NCBI GenBank assembly: GCA_035299065.1
Contig: DATGXI010000002.1
Coordinates: 1 to 64,000 of the forward strand
DNA: 64,000 nucleotides
Direction of reading: 5' to 3'
From: DASPJQ01 sp035299065
GTDB lineage: Bacteria > Bacteroidota > Bacteroidia > Flavobacteriales_D > UBA2798
The notes below the pieces were generated by a model. The model was not told where the DNA came from, made no database searches, and was given only the letters and a program-made list of their open reading frames with translations. Shown piece after piece: positions 18,248-26,033 of the stretch. A program made the translations under genes and the position numbers. Numbering within the stretch: the first letter of the stretch is position 1; every line of letters begins with the position of its first letter.

Positions 18248-18796
18248 ATGAGACTAATTGCCTTTTTATTAACCACGTTTACAGCCAGCTATGTAAATGC
18301 CCAGGTTTTAAATGTATATGTAAACGATGCCGATTACAAGGCCGAGCCCATTAAGTATACCCAGGCCGACACAGCGGAAGGAAAATTGAGGGCCGAATAT
18401 GTAAATTATCCCGGTGTTGAGGCGTTTACTGCCAATTATTACAACGGGTACCGCACTGGTTTTGTCAAATATTATTACCCTGATGGAAAATTAATGATGA
18501 CCCAGGTGTTTCAAAAAAGCAAAAAGAATGGTGAATATACCTTGTATAACCAGCAAGGTGAAATTGTGCAAAAAGGCGTGTATGTAAATAACGTGAAAGA
18601 CGGTTACTGGAACTGGCGCAAATACCAGTTTATGGGCAAATACAAAAATGGGTTAAAACACGGTCGCTGGGTGTATATTGTAAACGGTGCCAAACAAACC
18701 TACCATTACAAAAAAGGCGTATTGGTCAAATCAAAAACGGCATTGCCGGCCTTACCCGATTTTATTTTGAACGATGGGGTAGTGGTTAAGCCTTAA
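18248..18796 (+). CDS. Exported YwqK-like (MORN-variant repeat) protein
   Basis: 182 residues with signal peptide (cut near VNAQ). From residue ~70 there are about four short beta-hairpin repeats of the MORN-variant type: GFVKYYYPDGKLMM, GEYTLYNQQGEIVQKG, GYWNWRKYQFMGKY, GRWVYIVNGAKQTY. Such proteins are often labelled 'toxin-antitoxin system YwqK family antitoxin', but here there is no toxin partner and the signal peptide argues for an envelope role. Its stop overlaps that of the convergent protease gene by 11 bp. Confidence 0.75.
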   Translation: MRLIAFLLTTFTASYVNAQVLNVYVNDADYKAEPIKYTQADTAEGKLRAEYVNYPGVEAFTANYYNGYRTGFVKYYYPDGKLMMTQVFQKSKKNGEYTLYNQQGEIVQKGVYVNNVKDGYWNWRKYQFMGKYKNGLKHGRWVYIVNGAKQTYHYKKGVLVKSKTALPALPDFILNDGVVVKP

Positions 18797-19889
18797 CAAT
18801 AAATACGTAAGACTTAACGGCATTAACCTGGTCAGGCAATTTTTTTCCTGAAAGTGATGAACGCGGATTCGTTTTAATGTTAATCTCTTTGTTTTTCTCT
18901 TTCAGTTTTTCAATGTGATCAAGAATGTATTTCATTTTCACACAATACGTTTCACCTTCAGCTTCGTTGTTTTTTGATGATAACAAACCCACCAGTTCAC
19001 CTTTTTCATTGATGATGGGCGAGCCGCTTGAACCCGGAGCTGAAATGATGCTGAGCTGGTAAAACATGGTATCGCTTTCATTCCCGCTAAGCGATGAAAT
19101 GGCACCTTCGGTATAAACAATATCGTCTTTTGGGTAACCCAGCGTATAAATTTTTTGTGCCAGTGCTACATTTTTATCTGAAATGGAATACGGTGTTTTT
19201 TTAGCAGCTTTGAATGCCGGGTCGGTAATTTTAAGCAAGGCAAAATCCAGTTTTTCGCTTGAAGAAATAATGGATGCATTGTAAGAAATTACTTTGCCGT
19301 CAATTTGTTGCTCAAGGGTAACACCGCGTTTACGTTTCAATGCGCCTTTAATAAGATGGTAATTGGTAACAACATATCCATCGGCTGTTAACATAAAACC
19401 GGTTCCAATAACGTTATTGGTTTTTTTGTCTACATCGGTACTTAAGGCATCGGCAGTAGCGGCATCCACTTTGTTATCAACCGCATTGATCATTTGGCGG
19501 TTTTTGGTGGCCTCGCGGCTTAATTGGGTAACTTTAGCCTCAAGTTTATTGTCAATGGTATTTCTGAAAGCAAAATGGTAAAGTGAAACGCCTCCAACAG
19601 TTATGAGTAATGAAATGCTTGCGGCAGCCATAATTGGCCTTAACAGGCTATTTTTCTTTGGCTTTTGAACCGGAAACGACTTATCATCTTCCCATTGTGC
19701 CATTTTATTTTTTAACTGTAAACGCTCGTAATAATTTATAATGCCCTGGCGCACGTCCTGGTGAAATTTTACTTCTCCGGCAATTTTATCATCGGCCACA
19801 ATCAGCATTTCCAGCTTCTTTGCTTCGTCAGCATTCAACTGCCCGTCAAGGTATTTTTCAATCTGTAAGGTTAATTCTTCTCGTGTCAT
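18786..19889 (-). CDS. Membrane-anchored trypsin-like protease with anti-sigma-like N-terminus
   Basis: 367 residues from the ATG at 19889 (a TTG at 19898 is rejected). Residues 1-60 (LQIEKYLDGQLNADEAKKLE) resemble the cytosolic N-terminus of Bacteroidota anti-sigma factors. Residues ~85-107 are one transmembrane helix, and ~115-150 may form a coiled coil. Residues ~155-335 are an S1C/HtrA-like protease with His178 (TNYHLIKG), Asp215 (LDFALLKI) and Ser288 (PGSSGSP). No PDZ domain is visible. Topology puts the protease in the periplasm. An ECF sigma gene lies directly upstream on the same strand, with a terminator between. I infer a sensor that may release the sigma factor on envelope stress. 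Confidence 0.82.
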   Translation of the reverse strand: MTREELTLQIEKYLDGQLNADEAKKLEMLIVADDKIAGEVKFHQDVRQGIINYYERLQLKNKMAQWEDDKSFPVQKPKKNSLLRPIMAAASISLLITVGGVSLYHFAFRNTIDNKLEAKVTQLSREATKNRQMINAVDNKVDAATADALSTDVDKKTNNVIGTGFMLTADGYVVTNYHLIKGALKRKRGVTLEQQIDGKVISYNASIISSSEKLDFALLKITDPAFKAAKKTPYSISDKNVALAQKIYTLGYPKDDIVYTEGAISSLSGNESDTMFYQLSIISAPGSSGSPIINEKGELVGLLSSKNNEAEGETYCVKMKYILDHIEKLKEKNKEINIKTNPRSSLSGKKLPDQVNAVKSYVFIVKA

Positions 19890-19969
19890 TCTAAACAATT
19901 ATCAATATACAATTATCAATTTTTTATTTCGTTCAATGTGGCAACCAGTACGTGTTATTCGTTCTACAG

Positions 19970-20009
19970 AAAACAAAAAAACGTGGAACGAAAGTGTCTT
20001 TCTGCCACG
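19970..20009 (-). terminator. Intrinsic terminator between sigma factor and protease genes
   Basis: On the - strand CGTGG (20009-20005) pairs with CCACG (19986-19982), with an inner AAAG/CTTT pairing, followed by TTTTTTTGTTTT. It begins 4 bp after the sigma stop. Partial read-through or a separate promoter would be needed for the protease gene. Confidence 0.6.
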
Positions 20010-20012
20010 CCC

Positions 20013-20579
20013 TTATTCCCGTCCATTCACCAGCACCAGTTTCTTAAACCGGTTAAAGCATTTGTATTTCTGGTTCTTTGCATTATCGCTATTGGTATAC
20101 CCAAACTTTAAGGCAATTTCGTCCATACTCATTTTATTGTAAAAGAAGTCTTTTAAAATACTGCAGCAAGGGTCGCCCAATTGTTCAAGTGAACGTTCAA
20201 TGCTGGTCATAAATCCTTCTTTGGCCACATGCGCTTCAACATCTTCTTCCACTTCTTCGGCATCCATGGTTTCTTTTAATTTGATGACACCATCGTAATG
20301 CAGTTTGCGCAAACGTTTGTACCATAAATTACGCGCCACCGAGTATAAATACGTGGGTATAGCACACGTCAGTTGAAAATCATCCTGTTTTAATTTTTCA
20401 TAAAACACAATGAAGGTTTCTTGGTATATGTCCCGCGCATCCTCCTCGTCACCGTGATTTGAAAGAACCAATTTAAGCACCAACGGAAAATTCTCTTTAT
20501 AGATTTTCCGGTACAAAAACTCGTTTCCGAGCTTTAGCTGAGCTATTTCATCATCAGCGCTAATAGTGTGGTTTTGCAT
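20013..20579 (-). CDS. ECF-type RNA polymerase sigma factor
   Basis: 188 residues from the ATG at 20579; a TTG three codons upstream is less likely. Region 2 is visible at ~25-95 (FPLVLKLVLSNHGDEEDARDIYQETFIVFYEKL, YLYSVARNLWYKRLRK), with an acidic linker (EEVEEDVEAH) and region 4 at ~130-180 (GDPCCSILKDFFYNKMSMDEIALKFGYTNSDNAKNQKYKCF). The atypical region 4 with a TNSDNAKNQKYKC recognition helix is common in Bacteroidota sigma factors. It probably pairs with the downstream membrane protease. The 203-bp gap to the divergent transketolase gene contains short palindromes. Confidence 0.9.
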   Translation of the reverse strand: MQNHTISADDEIAQLKLGNEFLYRKIYKENFPLVLKLVLSNHGDEEDARDIYQETFIVFYEKLKQDDFQLTCAIPTYLYSVARNLWYKRLRKLHYDGVIKLKETMDAEEVEEDVEAHVAKEGFMTSIERSLEQLGDPCCSILKDFFYNKMSMDEIALKFGYTNSDNAKNQKYKCFNRFKKLVLVNGRE

Positions 20580-20696
20580 GTTAACCAATAGTTTATTCCA
20601 AAAGTAGGAAAAAGTAACCCGTTTCCTGTATTTATTTAGCTAAAAATCTATAAATGAGGGCGTAGTGAGCTTTAAAGGCCCTTTGATGGTTTTGGT

Positions 20697-20710
20697 ATAT
20701 GTTGACATAT
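20697..20710. promoter_or_regulatory. 14-bp palindrome in the sigma/transketolase divergent region
   Basis: ATATGT-TG-ACATAT is a perfect inverted repeat about half-way between the divergent starts. A second short dyad, AAAGG-C-CCTTT, lies at 20674-20684. They could be operators, but no known regulator can be named. Confidence 0.3.
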
Positions 20711-20782
20711 TGGCCCCGATGTTAATTCTATTGTAACCCTTTCCGCATTTTCCATTTTAATTTAGGCGACTTAAATGTTATC

Positions 20783-21631
20783 ATGGAAAATTTAAAACTT
20801 TTATGTACCCAGGTAAGGCGTGACATAGTTCGCATGGTGTCGGCTGTGCAAAGTGGTCACCCGGGCGGCTCACTTGGATGTGTTGAATATTTTGTTGCGC
20901 TTTATTTTAAAGTAATGAAGCATGACCCAAAGAATTTTACCATGGATGGTAAAGGCGATGATGTGTTTTTTCTTTCAAACGGTCATATTTCACCGGTGTG
21001 GTACAGTGTGCTTGCCCGCAATGGATATTTCCCCGTAAGTGAATTGGCAACATTTCGCAAACTGGATAGCCGTTTACAGGGGCACCCGGCAACTGCCGAA
21101 CATTTGGAAGGTATTCGCATGGCAAGCGGCTCATTGGGGCAAGGCTTATCCGCTGCCATTGGCGCAGCCATTACAAAAAAGTTAAACAAAGAAAATACAT
21201 ACGTTTTCAGTTTACATGGCGATGGTGAGTTGCAGGAAGGTCAAATTTGGGAAGCGGCCATGTATGCAGCACACAATAAAATTGATAACCTTATTTCAAC
21301 CATTGATTATAACGGAAGGCAAATTGATGGCGATGTGGACAATGTATTGTCGCTTGGCGATATAAAAGGTAAATGGCATGCTTTTGGCTGGCAGGTGCTT
21401 GAGATGGATGGAAACAACCTGGAGGAAGTGATAAATACCCTTAATCACGCAAAAACATTGACCGGTAAAGGAAAACCAATCATGATCATTATGAAAACCG
21501 AAATGGGAATGGGTGTTGACTATATGATGGGCACACATAAATGGCATGGTTCACCGCCAAACAAAGAACAAACCGAAAAAGCATTGGCGCAGTTGATACT
21601 TGACGGATTGGAAGAACAGGGAGATTATTAA
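20783..21631 (+). CDS. Transketolase, N-terminal subunit
   Basis: 282 residues matching the thiamine-diphosphate-binding half of transketolase: SGHPGGSLGCVEYF near residue 24, GSLGQGLSAAIGAA near 110, and the ThDP/metal motif GDGELQEGQIWEAAMYAAHNKI near 150. It transfers two-carbon ketol units in the non-oxidative pentose-phosphate pathway together with the C-terminal subunit encoded at 23113-24066. Split transketolases are usual in this phylum, but here an unrelated von Willebrand A gene separates the halves. An imperfect inverted repeat follows the stop. Confidence 0.93.
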   Translation: MENLKLLCTQVRRDIVRMVSAVQSGHPGGSLGCVEYFVALYFKVMKHDPKNFTMDGKGDDVFFLSNGHISPVWYSVLARNGYFPVSELATFRKLDSRLQGHPATAEHLEGIRMASGSLGQGLSAAIGAAITKKLNKENTYVFSLHGDGELQEGQIWEAAMYAAHNKIDNLISTIDYNGRQIDGDVDNVLSLGDIKGKWHAFGWQVLEMDGNNLEEVINTLNHAKTLTGKGKPIMIIMKTEMGMGVDYMMGTHKWHGSPPNKEQTEKALAQLILDGLEEQGDY

Positions 21632-21728
21632 GAATGATTGTTGAAGGCAGAAGTAAGATTAAACACGAACAGATAGATAAAGCCTGCCTGGTTAATCAAA
21701 CTTCTGAAATCATATATCTAAAATAGAA

Positions 21729-23105
21729 ATGAAATTTAAAGCAATCATATTGTCTTTTTTTCTTGCAGCGTTTTCTGTGAGTTCCTCATTTGCACAACCG
21801 CAAAAGCGTCTTACACGCATGCTTATTATTTTTGATTTTTCCAATTCAATGAACGCAACCTGGGAAACAAGCTCACGCATTACCATTGCAAAACGATTGA
21901 TCGGAAACGCCATTGATTCACTCAAGAACATAAAAGACCTGGAAATTGCCTTGCGTTTATACGGGCATCAAACACCGTTGCGCCCCGATTTTCAGGATTG
22001 CCAGGATTCAAAACTTGAGGTTCCATTTGGGCCCGGAAACCACCAGGAAATTCGCAATAAAATAACCAGCAATTACCCAAAAGGCACCACGCCAATTGCC
22101 TATTCACTTGAACAGGCCGGAGCCGATTTTCCCGATTGCAAAGAGTGCAACAATGTAATTATTCTTGTTACCGATGGAATTGAAGCCTGCGATGGTGACC
22201 CATGTGCAATTGCCAAAGCTTTGCGCTCAAAAGGAATTAAGGTAAGGCCGTTTGTAATTGGTGTGGGCATGGACCTTTCATACCTGAACCAACTGGAATG
22301 TATTGGAGCCGTATTTGATGCCAACAACGAAAAAGCATTTGCCAATACATTGAAGGTGGTTATTGACCAGGCCGTGAACAATACAACTGTCCAGTTAAAC
22401 CTGAATGATATTTATAAAAAACCAACTGAAACAAATGTAAGCTACACCATTTACGATCAAAAAACGGGTAAAGAGCGTTACAACTATGTGCATACCATGA
22501 ACAGCGCCAACAGGCCCGATACCATTGCGCTTGATGCCGTGTCAACCTACAAAGTAGTTGTGAATACCATACCAAAAGTAATGAAGGAAAATATTTTGCT
22601 GCAACCAGGCATACATAATGTTATTGAAGTGGACGCCCCTCAGGGATCACTTGACATTAAAGTAAAAAATCCAGGAAGGTATTCAACCAACTTCAATACC
22701 ATTGTGCGCAAAAAAGGCGATCTAAATACACTGCACATTCAGCCCGTTGGTACGCCTGAAAAATACCTTGTGGGAACCTATGATATAGAGATATTGACCT
22801 TGCCACGCATTTACATTTCAAATCTTGAAATAAAACAAAGTGCCGTATTGCCGGTTGAAATTCCAAGTCCAGGTACCGTACGCCTGTCATTTGCAAACCC
22901 TGCTTACGGATCAATTATGGTGATTGAAGACGGTAAACAAAAATTTGTTTGCAACATAAACAGCGAATTAAAACAACAGGAAATTATACTGCAGCCTGGA
23001 AAATATAAATTGATAACACGCGCAAAAAAGGTGAAAAAAACCAATTATACAGCTGACAGGAATTTCACCATCACATCAAATCAGACCCAAACTATAAACT
23101 TGTAA
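21729..23105 (+). CDS. Exported von Willebrand factor A domain protein
   Basis: 458 residues with signal peptide (cut near SSFAQ). Residues ~32-220 are a vWA domain with an intact MIDAS: DFSNS (~39-43), a Thr in GTTPIAYS, and Asp in LVTDGIEACDGD. Several cysteines (DCQDS, DCKECN, CDGDPC) could form disulfides. The C-terminal ~230 residues look like two or three beta-sandwich modules. The protein probably binds a partner through Mg2+ in the periplasm. It lies between the two transketolase genes, 97 bp after the first and 7 bp before the second, so it is co-transcribed with at least the latter. Confidence 0.85.
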   Translation: MKFKAIILSFFLAAFSVSSSFAQPQKRLTRMLIIFDFSNSMNATWETSSRITIAKRLIGNAIDSLKNIKDLEIALRLYGHQTPLRPDFQDCQDSKLEVPFGPGNHQEIRNKITSNYPKGTTPIAYSLEQAGADFPDCKECNNVIILVTDGIEACDGDPCAIAKALRSKGIKVRPFVIGVGMDLSYLNQLECIGAVFDANNEKAFANTLKVVIDQAVNNTTVQLNLNDIYKKPTETNVSYTIYDQKTGKERYNYVHTMNSANRPDTIALDAVSTYKVVVNTIPKVMKENILLQPGIHNVIEVDAPQGSLDIKVKNPGRYSTNFNTIVRKKGDLNTLHIQPVGTPEKYLVGTYDIEILTLPRIYISNLEIKQSAVLPVEIPSPGTVRLSFANPAYGSIMVIEDGKQKFVCNINSELKQQEIILQPGKYKLITRAKKVKKTNYTADRNFTITSNQTQTINL

Positions 23106-23112
23106 TATATAC

Positions 23113-24066
23113 ATGGAACAAATTGTTGTACAAAACGAAAAAGACACCCGCAGCGGATTTGGCGAAGGCCTGCTGGAACTTGGCAGGACCAATAAAGAAG
23201 TAGTGGCATTGTGTGCCGACTTAACCGGCTCGCTGAAAATGGATGCGTTTGAAAAGGAATTTCCTGACCGGTTTTTCCAGGTTGGAATTGCCGAGGCAAA
23301 CATGATTGGCATTGCTGCCGGTATGACCATTGGTGGAAAAATTCCGTTCACTGGAACATTTGCCAATTTTTCAACCGGCCGTGTATATGACCAAATACGT
23401 CAAAGTGTGGCCTATTCGGAAAAAAATGTAAAAATTTGTGCATCGCATGCTGGTTTAACGTTGGGCGAAGATGGTGCAACGCACCAGATTTTGGAAGACA
23501 TTGGTATGATGAAAATGTTGCCGGGAATGACTGTGATTAACCCTTGTGACTTTAACCAAACCAAAGCCGCCACCATTGCCATAGCCAGCCATGTTGGGCC
23601 TGTGTATTTGCGTTTTGGAAGGCCAAAGGTGCCCAACTTTACCCCGGCCAATCAAAAATTTGTAATTGGTAAAGCATTAATGCTGCACGAAGGTGTTGAT
23701 GTAACCATTTTTGCAACCGGCCATATGGTGTGGAAAGCCATTGAGGCAGCACAGATTTTGCTTCAAAAGGGCATTAACCCTGAAATAATAAATATTCATA
23801 CCATTAAACCTTTGGACGAAGCCGCAGTCTTACAATCGGTGAAGAAAACCAAATGTGTGGTTACAGCTGAAGAACACCAAATAGCTGGTGGAATGGGTGA
23901 GAGTATAGCGGGTGTATTAACACGCCACTTACCGGCACCAATTGAATTTGTAGGCGTAAACGATACATTTGGTGAAAGTGGAACCCCTGAGGAGTTGATG
24001 AAAAAATACGGATTGGATGCAATTGATATTGTGAACGCAGCTCAGCGCGCAATCAGTCGTAAATAA
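23113..24066 (+). CDS. Transketolase, C-terminal subunit
   Basis: 317 residues covering the pyrimidine-binding and C-terminal domains: FGEGLLELGRTNKEVVALCADLTGS at the start, QVGIAEANMIGIAAGM near 60 with the catalytic Glu, HAGLTLGEDGATHQILEDI near 115, and the C-terminal domain beginning near DVTIFATGHM. It forms a heterotetramer with the product of 20783-21631. Seven bases separate it from the vWA gene. The ECF sigma gene follows 37 bp downstream. Confidence 0.93.
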   Translation: MEQIVVQNEKDTRSGFGEGLLELGRTNKEVVALCADLTGSLKMDAFEKEFPDRFFQVGIAEANMIGIAAGMTIGGKIPFTGTFANFSTGRVYDQIRQSVAYSEKNVKICASHAGLTLGEDGATHQILEDIGMMKMLPGMTVINPCDFNQTKAATIAIASHVGPVYLRFGRPKVPNFTPANQKFVIGKALMLHEGVDVTIFATGHMVWKAIEAAQILLQKGINPEIINIHTIKPLDEAAVLQSVKKTKCVVTAEEHQIAGGMGESIAGVLTRHLPAPIEFVGVNDTFGESGTPEELMKKYGLDAIDIVNAAQRAISRK

Positions 24067-24103
24067 TCAATCAACCGGGGTTAATCACTCGCCAAACAAC
24101 TCA

Positions 24104-24652
24104 ATGAGTGAATACAATGATGTGGAATTACTGGCAGCTTTTCGCGAAGGTCGCGAGGAGTACGCCTTTACCCTTATTGTAAAAAAATACCAGCAAAAAT
24201 TGTATTACCACATTCGCAGGATGGTAAAAAACCATGACGATGCCGATGATGTATTGCAAAATACATTGGTAAAAGTATGGGCCGGACTAAAAAATTTCAG
24301 GGAAGAAGCCAATTTATACACCTGGCTGTACCGTATAGCCACCAATGAAACCCTTACTTTTTTAGGAAAAAATAAAAATGTACAACTGGTACCGGTTGAC
24401 AAAAATCCGAATGCAAGAGCCACACACCGTGATGGCGATGCCAATGTGGTTAGTACGGATGATATTTATAAAAAGCTTGAAATGGCCATAGCCACCCTCC
24501 CCGAAAAACAACGCATTGTATTTAATATGAAGTATTTTGACGAAATGCCGTATGAAAACATGTCGCAAGTGCTTGACACATCGGTTGGTGCGCTAAAAGC
24601 CAGCTTTCATCACGCAGTAAAAAAAATTGAAGAATTTTTAACCGGCAATTAA
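24104..24652 (+). CDS. ECF-type RNA polymerase sigma factor
   Basis: 182 residues with standard regions: 2.1-2.4 at ~10-85 (EYAFTLIVKKYQQKLYYHIRRMVKNHDDADDVLQNTLVKVWAGL, LYTWLYRIATNETLTFL) and region 4 at ~125-175 (LPEKQRIVFNMKYFDEMPYENMSQVLDTSVGALKASFHHAVKKI). The GALKASFHHA recognition helix is the common Bacteroidota form. The next gene, 30 bp downstream, encodes a single-span membrane protein that may be its anti-sigma partner. Confidence 0.93.
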   Translation: MSEYNDVELLAAFREGREEYAFTLIVKKYQQKLYYHIRRMVKNHDDADDVLQNTLVKVWAGLKNFREEANLYTWLYRIATNETLTFLGKNKNVQLVPVDKNPNARATHRDGDANVVSTDDIYKKLEMAIATLPEKQRIVFNMKYFDEMPYENMSQVLDTSVGALKASFHHAVKKIEEFLTGN

Positions 24653-24682
24653 ACTTTAAGCACGTTTAAGTGTCAAAACAGT

Positions 24683-25207
24683 ATGACCCCAGGAGACGAA
24701 AATAACGATTGGAAAAAAGAGGCGCCTTTGTTGGGAGGCCTTTCCAGGAAGGAGCTGCACAAGGCTCCCGATGGTTATTTTGATAACCTGGCCCAAAGGG
24801 TTTTGCAGCAAATGAATGAAGCGCCTGTTTTGTTTAGCCTTGAAAAAAAGGAACTGGTTGAAGTGCCTGAAGGATATTTTGAAAGCGTTGAAACAAAAAT
24901 TAAAAACATTACAGGAAAAAAAGAAGCCCCGGTTGTTTCAATACGTACCCGTGTATTGCGTTGGACAGCAGCCGCAGCTTGTATTTGTATAATTGCGGTT
25001 GCCGCTTTTATGTTTATGGACCACGAAAAAGTAAACGGTGCCATTGCGGCTTTGCCTGAAATAAATACAGAAAATGATGCTGCCAATTACCTGGTTGACG
25101 AGTTGCATGAAGACGATTTGATTGCCTACATGTCAGAAGAAGAAATGGAGAATGAAAGCAACGAAGTGGTTGATTATTTAATGGAAGATGGCATTGAACT
25201 GGAATAG
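24683..25207 (+). CDS. Single-span membrane protein, possible anti-sigma partner
   Basis: 174 residues. The N-terminal cytosolic part contains two copies of one motif: RKELHKAPDGYFDNLAQRV (~21-39) and KKELVEVPEGYFESVETKI (~54-72). A transmembrane helix follows at ~92-111. The C-terminal periplasmic tail is very acidic (ELHEDDLIAYMSEEEMENES). Position directly after an ECF sigma gene suggests regulation of that sigma factor, but there is no zinc-binding HxxxCxxC motif, so this is context inference. The same kind of protein often sits next to sigma and Spy-like genes in Bacteroidota. Confidence 0.7.
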   Translation: MTPGDENNDWKKEAPLLGGLSRKELHKAPDGYFDNLAQRVLQQMNEAPVLFSLEKKELVEVPEGYFESVETKIKNITGKKEAPVVSIRTRVLRWTAAAACICIIAVAAFMFMDHEKVNGAIAALPEINTENDAANYLVDELHEDDLIAYMSEEEMENESNEVVDYLMEDGIELE

Positions 25208-25287
25208 AATTGTGTAGTGAGGTATAAATACATGGAAAGTAATAAATGGTTACAAACTGAGCGTTAGCGCTGAAAAGAACAAACGAT

Positions 25288-25761
25288 ATGAGAAGAATAT
25301 TAATATTAATGGCCATGCTGGTGCCAGTACTTGCACAAGCGCAACACCCGCGCTTACAGGAGAAAAAAGATGAAATTGAAGCGCAAAAAATAGCCTTCAT
25401 TACCAAGGAAATTAACCTGACAAGTGAGGAGGCCCAAAAATTTTGGCCGGTGTATAACCAGCACCAAAAGGAAAAGCAGGAAATACGCAAAGCACGCAGG
25501 GAGGTTATACGCGACCATAAAAAAATAGAAGAAATGAGCGATGCAGAAGTGCAAAAAGCCATGGAAACCGTGTTGACTAATAAACAAAAGGAACTGGACC
25601 TTGAAAAAACATACCACACCAAGTACCTTACGGTATTACCTGTAAAAAAAGTGGCAGGGTTGTATAAGGCCGAAGAGAAGTTTAAACGTGTTTTGCTAGA
25701 ACGGTTAAAAGATAAAAAAGACCAGCGTGGCGGCCATCACGGCAACGACCTGGATGATTAA
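25288..25761 (+). CDS. Periplasmic Spy/CpxP-like helical protein
   Basis: 157 residues with signal peptide (cut near AQAQ). The rest is highly charged and helical, with the LTSEEAQKFWPVYNQH motif near residue 45 that marks Bacteroidota sensors/chaperones related to Spy, CpxP and CnrX (LTxxQ-like). It ends in a His/Asp-rich tail (GGHHGNDLDD) that could bind metal. It follows the sigma factor and its membrane partner on the same strand, so the three may form one envelope-stress unit. Confidence 0.8.
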   Translation: MRRILILMAMLVPVLAQAQHPRLQEKKDEIEAQKIAFITKEINLTSEEAQKFWPVYNQHQKEKQEIRKARREVIRDHKKIEEMSDAEVQKAMETVLTNKQKELDLEKTYHTKYLTVLPVKKVAGLYKAEEKFKRVLLERLKDKKDQRGGHHGNDLDD

Positions 25762-25838
25762 AACAAATCCCCAACGGTCTCATTGGTGTATAAACTAAAA
25801 ATATACCGGGGTTATAACTATACCTTATTTTAAGAAGT

Positions 25839-25954
25839 CTGCCAGGGATAGAAACGGAAAGCCCGGAGCCTGGAATTTGAGTGTTTTCCTTATATACGAA
25901 GGAATTCAATCAAATTTCAGGCGAGGACTTGGAGTGTATAGCCCGTTAAGGCAG
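25839..25954 (+). ncRNA. Structured intergenic element, copy A
   Basis: The outer stem is CTGCC (25839-25843) with GGCAG (25950-25954). Inside are module AGGGATAGAAACGGAAAGCCC, a long hairpin opened by GCCTG (25867-25871) and closed by CAGGC (25918-25922) with AATTTGA/TCAAATT pairing, then module GAGGACTTGGAGTGTATAGCCC. The two modules resemble each other and the two modules of the element at 12575-12684. It lies between the Spy-like gene and the barrel gene and has no coding potential. Confidence 0.62.
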
Positions 25955-26033
25955 CCAAATTATTCACATTAATTCAATATAAAAGACACGTTTTTCATGC
26001 GTTTTATATTCTCTTATTTTATAACTTAGGAGG

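Noticed and set aside
18248..18796. Antitoxin of a toxin-antitoxin system (YwqK label)
   Set aside because: No toxin gene is adjacent and the product has a signal peptide; the label follows a database name, not a demonstrated function.
25014..25622. 202-codon open frame antisense to the Spy-like gene
   Set aside because: Phe/Ser/Cys-rich shadow of a charged helical protein, crossing two genes and their gap.
26028..26033. AGGAGG as ribosome-binding site of the small barrel gene
   Set aside because: It touches the ATG with no spacer, and genes in this phylum generally do not rely on Shine-Dalgarno pairing; nothing can be concluded.
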